From contig QHOM01000007.1 of the NCBI GenBank assembly GCA_003218785.1, positions 1 through 17,477 of the forward strand: a DNA stretch of 17,477 nucleotides. The letters are read 5' to 3'. Positions within the stretch are counted from its first letter, which is position 1; each line of letters begins with the position of its first letter. Position numbers and translations under genes: made by a program. Shown piece by piece: positions 11,639 to 17,477 of the stretch. Below the pieces are notes generated by a model. The model saw only the letters and a list, made by a program, of their open reading frames with translations. It was not told the origin of the DNA and did not search any database. The stretch comes from Verrucomicrobiota bacterium (GTDB lineage: Bacteria; Verrucomicrobiota; Verrucomicrobiia; Chthoniobacterales; UBA10450).

Positions 11639-13810
11639 ATGCGTGAAATCCGGATGCTGCTAACCCTGGTTTGCCTCGCCTCCTTCGTAGCTGGCACAGC
11701 AGTTTCGAAAACGCGAGTTCTTTCGCATCCGCGGGGTCCATTTCCCGCTTTGGCCATCGTGGCGACCGATAGTCCGGTGAATAAATGCGTACCGACCCAA
11801 GGGCTTGGCGGAGGCGTTGACGGTCACGAGAAAGGGGAATGCGCTCGGATGTTCTCGGATAAGAACATTGCCGAAATGCTCTCAGCCGGACTTGGGCCTG
11901 TAACTTATCGGCTACGCACGGAATTAGCAGGCGAGGTCTGGCATTGGAATCCGCGCGGCACTTGGAGCGACCCCGTTCACCAGTGTGGCTACTGGGTCTC
12001 GGACGATTCCATAGCCGACCCAATCAATGTCTCCTATGGCTATCGTTTGCCGCGGCGCGGAAATACGATTGATCAGGCTAACGACGATGGGTACTCGCGA
12101 GTCGCAGATGGCGATGGAGATTCATTTTGGAAAAGCAATCCGTATCTCGATTCCTATTTCACAGGCGAACCTAACGATGTGCATCCACAATGGGTGGTGA
12201 TCGATTTGGGCGCGGCCAAACCGATAAACTCCATCCGTATTCATTGGGGCACACCGTACGCTGAACGGTATCGCATCGAATGCTGGACTGGAGACGATCC
12301 GATGCACTTGCACCAAGATGGCAAAGATGAATGGCGTCTTTTCCCGAAAGGTGAAGCCAATCACAGCTCGGGCGGAGACGAATATGTCCGGCTCAGTGGA
12401 AAGGCTCGTTCAGTTCGATTCCTCCGCATTCTAATGAGTCACAGTTCGGGAACGAGCGCACAACCCTCAAATGATATCCGCGATCGGCTTGGGGTTGCGA
12501 TTCGTGAAATCGATGCGGGTAGAACCGACAGTCAAGGGCGCTTCCACGATTACGTTCATCACGTGCCGGATCGACGCAAGCAAACGGTGATTTATGTATC
12601 ATCGACAGACCCGTGGCATCGTGCCTCCGATATTGACTACAATATCGAACAACCGGGACTGGATTTCGTTCTAAGAAGCCAACTCACGAATGGTTTGCCA
12701 GTTCTCGTGCCGGTTGGCGTTTTGTACGACACGCCGGAAAACGCAACCGCGGAGATCAAGTATCTTTTGAAACGGCAATATCCTCTCGAAGGGATCGAGT
12801 TGGGCGAAGAACCTGACGGCCAGTGGGCTTCGCCGGAGGATTATGCGGCGCTTTATGCTGAAGTCGTTCACTGGCTGGGTGCTCTAGGGCAGAATGTAAA
12901 ACTCGGAGGACCAAGCCTTCAGAATTTCGAGGAGCAATTACTCACGTGGCCCGACGCATCGGGCAATCGCTCCTGGATGAATCGCTGTCTGAATTACATC
13001 CGAGCAGCAGCATGCCACTTCGATTTTTTCTCATTTGAATTCTATCCCTTCGACAACATCTGCGCGAATGCGGCACCGCACCTATTGGAAACACCGGAAC
13101 GTCTGGCTGCCATGATGACCAGCTTGCGAACAGATGGGGTTCCGACCACGATCCCATGGTTCATGACGGAGTACGGTTACTCCGTGTTTGCGGGTCGTCA
13201 TGAAGTGGACATTCCGGGGGCGCTTTTCAACGCAGACACAGTCGGAGCATTTCTGACATTACGTGGCTCAAAGGCTTACCAATACGGATATGAGCCCAAC
13301 TACCTGGCCGATGAGCTGAAATGTTCCTGGGGCAATCTCATGATGCTTCAATTGAATCCGAACAGTGAGCAAGTTAATCGGCTGTCAGCGTACTACGCCG
13401 CCCAGCTGATCACGAAAGAATGGATGCAGCCCACGAATGAGACGCACGACGTATTTCCAGTGGCAGTTAAGCAGAGTAAGTCTACGCCGCTATCCGCTGT
13501 CAGCGTCTACGCAGTATGCCGACCGGATAAGCAGTGGGCTTTGCTGGCAATCAACAAGCATCCGAAACGAACGGCGCGGCTGACTGTGGAGTTCAATTTT
13601 TCCGCGGCGCACCGGCAAGTTTCGTTTGCGGGTGACGTCAATGTCATCCAGTTCTCGAGGAACCAGTATATTTGGCACGATGACGGGCCAAACGGACATC
13701 CGATCCGAAGCTTGCCCTTGGCACATTTTCGAGGCGATCCTTCTGTATCGTACCTTTTGCCCCCCTATTCCCTAACAGTATTGCGGGGACGGCTACCGGA
13801 TTTCCGCTGA
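11639..13810 (+). CDS. Large secreted glycoside-hydrolase-like protein with discoidin-like domain
   Basis: 723 residues from ATG 11639; ATG 11654 is an alternative. A signal peptide covers about residues 1-20 (MLLTLVCLASFVAG). Residues about 130-290 resemble an F5/8-type C (discoidin, CBM32-like) sugar-binding domain: DGDGDSFWKSNPY, HPQWVVIDLGAAKPINSIRI, and ARSVRFLRILM. Residues about 310-590 read as a clan GH-A barrel: LEGIELGEEPDGQW with a candidate acid/base glutamate at about 390, HFDFFSFEFYPFD, and WFMTEYGYS with a candidate nucleophile at 511. The spacing of about 121 residues is like that of GH39/GH79. A C-terminal beta sandwich ends the protein. It is divergent from the broken GH26 gene, with 98 bases between them, and convergent with the synthase gene, 20 bases away. 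Exopolysaccharide cleavage or remodelling outside the cell is inferred. Confidence 0.8.
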   Translation: MREIRMLLTLVCLASFVAGTAVSKTRVLSHPRGPFPALAIVATDSPVNKCVPTQGLGGGVDGHEKGECARMFSDKNIAEMLSAGLGPVTYRLRTELAGEVWHWNPRGTWSDPVHQCGYWVSDDSIADPINVSYGYRLPRRGNTIDQANDDGYSRVADGDGDSFWKSNPYLDSYFTGEPNDVHPQWVVIDLGAAKPINSIRIHWGTPYAERYRIECWTGDDPMHLHQDGKDEWRLFPKGEANHSSGGDEYVRLSGKARSVRFLRILMSHSSGTSAQPSNDIRDRLGVAIREIDAGRTDSQGRFHDYVHHVPDRRKQTVIYVSSTDPWHRASDIDYNIEQPGLDFVLRSQLTNGLPVLVPVGVLYDTPENATAEIKYLLKRQYPLEGIELGEEPDGQWASPEDYAALYAEVVHWLGALGQNVKLGGPSLQNFEEQLLTWPDASGNRSWMNRCLNYIRAAACHFDFFSFEFYPFDNICANAAPHLLETPERLAAMMTSLRTDGVPTTIPWFMTEYGYSVFAGRHEVDIPGALFNADTVGAFLTLRGSKAYQYGYEPNYLADELKCSWGNLMMLQLNPNSEQVNRLSAYYAAQLITKEWMQPTNETHDVFPVAVKQSKSTPLSAVSVYAVCRPDKQWALLAINKHPKRTARLTVEFNFSAAHRQVSFAGDVNVIQFSRNQYIWHDDGPNGHPIRSLPLAHFRGDPSVSYLLPPYSLTVLRGRLPDFR

Positions 13811-13830
13811 GCAACGCCTCGCATTTCCTT

Positions 13831-16800
13831 CTAAGCGCGCACGGGTACCGAAGCCGTCCGTTCGAGTTTGCCCCAGCTCACCCACGCGCCTTTGATTGCG
13901 CGCAGGATCGCTTTCCAGATGCAGTAGCTGAGCATGGGACGATAAATCAGGCGCATTGGTAAAATGCGCCAGGCGCGCACAATCGGCTCCCGCTCGAGAA
14001 CGCAGGCGAGCGTCGCGAGAATCACGTCCATCGCCAAGAACGTAATAACAAATGGCATCACTGCGCTCCATGCACCAAAGGGCAGGGAGGCGAGCAAGAA
14101 CAGATCGACCATCGGCGTGACGGCCACGAGGATGATCTGGAAAAACCAGATACTCGGCAAACTGAACCAGCCGAGCGCGCGATAGTTCCAGTTGAACACC
14201 ATGTCGCGATGCTTCCAGAGACATTGCAGTGTCCCATAGGCCCAGCGAAAACGCTGCCGCGCAAGCGTACGCACGCTCTCGGGCGCTTCCGTCCACGCGA
14301 TCGCACCAGGCACGTAAACGATTCGCCCCCCGTGTCTATGCAAGGACAAAGTGAGATCCGTGTCTTCGGCCAGAGTTTGCAAACTCAGGCCGCCTGCTTC
14401 ATCGATTGCATCCTTGCGGATCGCGCTGATGGCGCCAGGCACGACCGTGATGCAGTTCCAGCGGTTGTAAGCGCGTCGGTCAAGATTGAAACCGCACGTA
14501 TACTCCAGCGCCTGACAACGCGCGACGAACGAACGCAGGTTCCCAACCTTCGCGTGACCCGACACGGCGCCAATGTGCGGATCGGCAAACGGATCGAGCA
14601 AGCGCGGGAGCGTATCGCGCTGACATTGCGTATCGGCATCAATGAAAACGACGATGCCATGATGGACGGCAGCGAGACCGCGCTGCAGTGCACGAGCTTT
14701 ACCCCGGTTTTCCTGCTGCAAGAGGCGAACGCGTGGATTGACATGTCGAATACGCTCAACTTCGGCGGCTGTCTCATCACGCGAACCGTCGTTTACAACG
14801 ATGACTTCAATTTCACCCTTGTAATCGGTCGCCAGAAGCGCGTGCAAAGTTTCCGCGATGACTTTCCCTTCGTTATAGGCGGCCATCACCACACTGATTG
14901 GCTCCGTGAAATCCGCAGTCGGTCCTCGCTGAAAACGGTAGGCCAGCCAGATCACAACCAGCGTGCGGATGACCACGAGCGCCGTTGCCACGATCATAAA
15001 CGCCCAGAGGAATTCCTCGATGCCGTGAAAAACGCGAAATCCAGCGCTGCTGACCAGACGTGTGAGCGACTGCCCATTTTCTCGCAAGGGTGGCATGATC
15101 GCATCGCGCGTCGTTCCGAGAAGTGTACTCAAAGGCACCACGCTATCACCGCGCGTATGCAACCAATCCAAAATTCGCGGCAGTGCCTCGACAGTCTGCG
15201 AGCGATCGCCGCCGGCGTCATGCAGCAGGATAATACTGCCATCGTGCCGCTGTTGTTTCACGCGCTGAAGAATAGTGTCCGCGCCCGGCTTCGCCCAATC
15301 CTGCGGATCGATGCTCTCCATGACGACCATGTAATTGAGATCTTCAGCGATTCGCAGCGGGGTCAGTTCGCTTAATTGCGATGGACTGGTATCGGCCGCG
15401 TAAGGTGGACGAAACAATGTTGTCGCACGACCTGTGATCGTTTCGAGCAAAAGCTGCGTCGCGTTTAGTTCAAGACGGATGTGCTCCGGCCAGCAAAGCG
15501 CGAGGTTCGGATGATAATAAGTGTGGTTCCCAATCTCATGCCCTTCGTCGACAATGCGACGCACAAGGCCCGGATAACGCTCCGCATTTGCGCCCACAAC
15601 GAAAAAGGCGGCTTTCACGTTTGCCGCTTTCAAGATGCTTAAGATTTTCGGAGTCCACTCTGGGCTGGGCCCGTCGTCGAAAGTGATTGCCACCTGATGC
15701 TCACCGCCTGCGCCTTGATGATAAAGAGTCGGAAACTCCGGGAATTTTACGTACTTCGCCGTGAGGTAGCCGTCCGCATCGACCGCGAGCTTGCGCATTC
15801 CATCTGTCCGGCTTTCGTCGACGGTAACAATCTCGCCATCACCCACGTCCGCAATCGTGTCCGTGCTCTTGAGAACTTCGAGCGACTCGCGCGTTTGATC
15901 GTCGACTTTGAAATCGCGCGGCACGCTCAAAGCATCCCAGATCGCTGGGTCTTCGCTGCCGAGCCGATAGACCGCAAATCCGCCCGCCTTGTGATCGCGC
16001 ACTTCGCGCAATTCGCTGAGAAATGTCACGGCGTCCAGGAACCAGACGGCATGTTCTTTGTTCCCATCCTCAAAATAAAAATAAGGACTGTAACTCGGCG
16101 CCTTCACTTCTGCGCTCTCAACTTCCGCATCATTGGCGCGGCTCATCGCTTCTGGAAAACTGATCGGCTCCGCTTTTTTCCCACCGATCGTCCAATCATA
16201 TCCGTAATTACCGAGCGCGATGATCCATTGTTTGGTGTCCGAATCTTCCAGCAGGACGTGCAACCAGCCTTCAAACCACGAACGTGACGCGAGCGGCCCC
16301 GGCGGATCTGTGTCGGAAGTTTCGTCGAACAACATCGCCACAAAACGATCGACGTTGTCGGCGAGCTGATCGAAGTCGATATAATCCAATTCCTGACCGG
16401 GCTGAACGCAGAGCCACAGCTCCTTGTTATCGTCGTGTAAGGCGTCGGCGAACTTGTCGATGAATCCAGTGATATCTTTTTTGTAAACCGGGTCGATCTG
16501 CTCCCAATCGACCACGACGCCAGAAGCCTTCGCGCTGCGCAAAACGGAAAGCACTCTTTGTATAAACAGGTCCTGTCGCTCTCCTGGGCCGTGCGCCAGG
16601 TTCTCGATTGCCTCCGGCTGCCACGTGTCGCCGACGAGGTTGGTCAGCAGCGGCATAAGCGCGATCCCTTTGTTCGCGGCAAATTTCGGCAGCCGGCCAT
16701 CCGCGTCGATTTGCAAATCGCCCATGCCGTTGATCACCGTCATCCATTCGGGGCAAAGATGTGTAATCTGCGCCGCATGTTGCTCAAGGGACGCCCAGCT

Positions 16801-17208
16801 GTACGGATCCCCGTTAGTGTAAAATGCGAGCCGCACTTCGTTGTTGGGCGATTTCTTTCGCGGCCGCGGTGGAGGAGTGGGTGCTGTGCCACCGAGTTTT
16901 TTTGCCGCCTGTCGCGCCGCGCCAAATTTCTGCCACAGCAGCGAACTCGCAGACAATTGGCCGGCCGGATTCTCTTTTTGCAACGCTTTCAATTGGCCTT
17001 TCAACTGCCGCAGGGAAAAAGGCACGCTCATTTGCGGTGCGACAAAAAGCGTCTGAACAAACAGCACCGTCCCGAGAAAAAACAGCACGCCTGCAATGAG
17101 CAGAATCAGGCGCAGGCGCGGCCAGCGTTTACCGGTGGGATCGGAGAAAACGAATGGCGTGACTCCTTCTGAAGGGACCTCGTACATGAATCCGCTATAA
17201 TCGTCCAT
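13831..17208 (-). CDS. GH18 / NodB deacetylase / GT2 trifunctional polysaccharide synthase
   Basis: About 1125 residues from ATG 17208; TTG 17217 would add three. After a cytoplasmic N-terminus and a transmembrane helix (about residues 34-56), a proline-rich linker leads to a GH18-like domain (about 120-430). It keeps Asp234-Trp-Glu236 in GVVVDWEQID, although the two earlier aspartates of DxxDxDxE are absent. A NodB deacetylase (about 500-690) follows: FDDGPSP with Asp511/Asp512, metal-ligand His562 and His566 in HEIGNHTYYH, RPPYAADTSP, and LLHDAGG. After a second membrane helix (about 730-755), a GT2 domain shows VVNDGSRD (Asp807), DAD (857-859), EDTDLTL (Glu948) and QRFRW (985-989), followed by membrane helices. 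All three outside/inside domains have the expected topology for synthesis, export and deacetylation/trimming of a poly-N-acetylglucosamine-type polymer. PgaC and PgaB carry these roles separately in E. coli. The product is inferred. Confidence 0.92.
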   Translation of the reverse strand: MDDYSGFMYEVPSEGVTPFVFSDPTGKRWPRLRLILLIAGVLFFLGTVLFVQTLFVAPQMSVPFSLRQLKGQLKALQKENPAGQLSASSLLWQKFGAARQAAKKLGGTAPTPPPRPRKKSPNNEVRLAFYTNGDPYSWASLEQHAAQITHLCPEWMTVINGMGDLQIDADGRLPKFAANKGIALMPLLTNLVGDTWQPEAIENLAHGPGERQDLFIQRVLSVLRSAKASGVVVDWEQIDPVYKKDITGFIDKFADALHDDNKELWLCVQPGQELDYIDFDQLADNVDRFVAMLFDETSDTDPPGPLASRSWFEGWLHVLLEDSDTKQWIIALGNYGYDWTIGGKKAEPISFPEAMSRANDAEVESAEVKAPSYSPYFYFEDGNKEHAVWFLDAVTFLSELREVRDHKAGGFAVYRLGSEDPAIWDALSVPRDFKVDDQTRESLEVLKSTDTIADVGDGEIVTVDESRTDGMRKLAVDADGYLTAKYVKFPEFPTLYHQGAGGEHQVAITFDDGPSPEWTPKILSILKAANVKAAFFVVGANAERYPGLVRRIVDEGHEIGNHTYYHPNLALCWPEHIRLELNATQLLLETITGRATTLFRPPYAADTSPSQLSELTPLRIAEDLNYMVVMESIDPQDWAKPGADTILQRVKQQRHDGSIILLHDAGGDRSQTVEALPRILDWLHTRGDSVVPLSTLLGTTRDAIMPPLRENGQSLTRLVSSAGFRVFHGIEEFLWAFMIVATALVVIRTLVVIWLAYRFQRGPTADFTEPISVVMAAYNEGKVIAETLHALLATDYKGEIEVIVVNDGSRDETAAEVERIRHVNPRVRLLQQENRGKARALQRGLAAVHHGIVVFIDADTQCQRDTLPRLLDPFADPHIGAVSGHAKVGNLRSFVARCQALEYTCGFNLDRRAYNRWNCITVVPGAISAIRKDAIDEAGGLSLQTLAEDTDLTLSLHRHGGRIVYVPGAIAWTEAPESVRTLARQRFRWAYGTLQCLWKHRDMVFNWNYRALGWFSLPSIWFFQIILVAVTPMVDLFLLASLPFGAWSAVMPFVITFLAMDVILATLACVLEREPIVRAWRILPMRLIYRPMLSYCIWKAILRAIKGAWVSWGKLERTASVPVRA

Positions 17209-17477
17209 GCGCCCCAAGAAGAAAATCCCATTCTCTTGGTCCTAACCGCCTGTCCAGACGGAGGCGAGCGCTTCTGCTCCGCCCTTCAGCTCATCGCAGA
17301 GTCGCTTATGATGCACGCTTAGGTCGGGGCTCGAGGAGCTGGGCGGTTGCAAATGAAACATCAAACATCGAACATCGAAGATCCAAATGCATATCGAGCC
17401 AGACTCATTGCCAACTGGACACGCCGGTATTGCTGCGCGTCTAAAAAACGGTCCCACGATCCATCCAACTGCCTGGA
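17209..17477. other. Upstream region of the synthase gene
   Basis: No gene is supported in these 269 bases. The region should contain the synthase promoter, but I see no clear -10/-35 pair. It holds the heptamer array at 17355-17389. Confidence 0.5.
17355..17389. repeat. Degenerate heptamer array, five units
   Basis: Consecutive 7-mers GAAACAT, CAAACAT, CGAACAT, CGAAGAT, CCAAATG. The core CATCGAA is the reverse complement of TTCGATG found at 4102-4108, so the arrays beside the tRNA and here belong to one repeat type. Confidence 0.65.

Noticed and set aside
14209..15375. Plus-strand 388-residue reading frame
   Set aside because: It is fully antisense to the GT2/deacetylase part of the synthase, whose catalytic motifs are clear. 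It is a by-product of GC-rich codon use.
1..17477. CRISPR array
   Set aside because: No regularly spaced identical repeats of 23-40 bases with unique spacers were seen. The only tandem repeats are 7-mers and one 10-mer pair.

Overview
The window looks like bacterial chromosome from a soil- or sediment-type verrucomicrobial or related PVC-group organism. This is an inference from protein style: an ammonium transporter with an added signal peptide and coiled coil, a GH18-deacetylase-GT2 fusion, small carboxypeptidase-regulatory-like proteins, and few Shine-Dalgarno sites. No rRNA or other phylogenetic marker is present.

Region 1 (1-4067) resembles a small genomic island at a tRNA gene. An intact tRNA-Leu(CAA) lies at 3984-4067. 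The 5' half of the same tRNA plus its upstream leader is repeated at 27-113, breaking off exactly in the anticodon arm. Between the two copies lie seven small genes of unknown function, four of them with membrane segments, and a decayed fragment of a widespread short reading frame. Three or four gene starts are preceded by a shared short dyad motif. No integrase or classical attC site is visible.

Region 2 (4068-5400) holds a cluster of palindromes and dispersed repeats, followed by two tandem paralogous secreted proteins with a carboxypeptidase-regulatory-like fold.

Region 3 (5251-9682) runs on the minus strand. It contains a small membrane protein whose C-terminus has been re-framed by a 10-bp tandem duplication, an Amt ammonium transporter just upstream of it, and an ECF sigma / anti-sigma / PDZ-protein operon that ends in a convincing intrinsic terminator.

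Region 4 (9773-17208) is a polysaccharide locus. It has a SAM methyltransferase that lacks part of its cofactor-binding core, a GH26-like lipoprotein gene broken by a frameshifting deletion, a large secreted glycoside-hydrolase-like protein with a discoidin-like domain, and an approximately 1125-residue membrane protein combining a GH18-like domain, a NodB deacetylase and a processive GT2. The last is the most striking protein here: one chain carries the activities that PgaC and PgaB split between two proteins in the poly-N-acetylglucosamine system.

Three genes within about 6 kb carry distinct lesions (a duplication and two internal deletions). Either this locus is decaying or the assembly has local defects.
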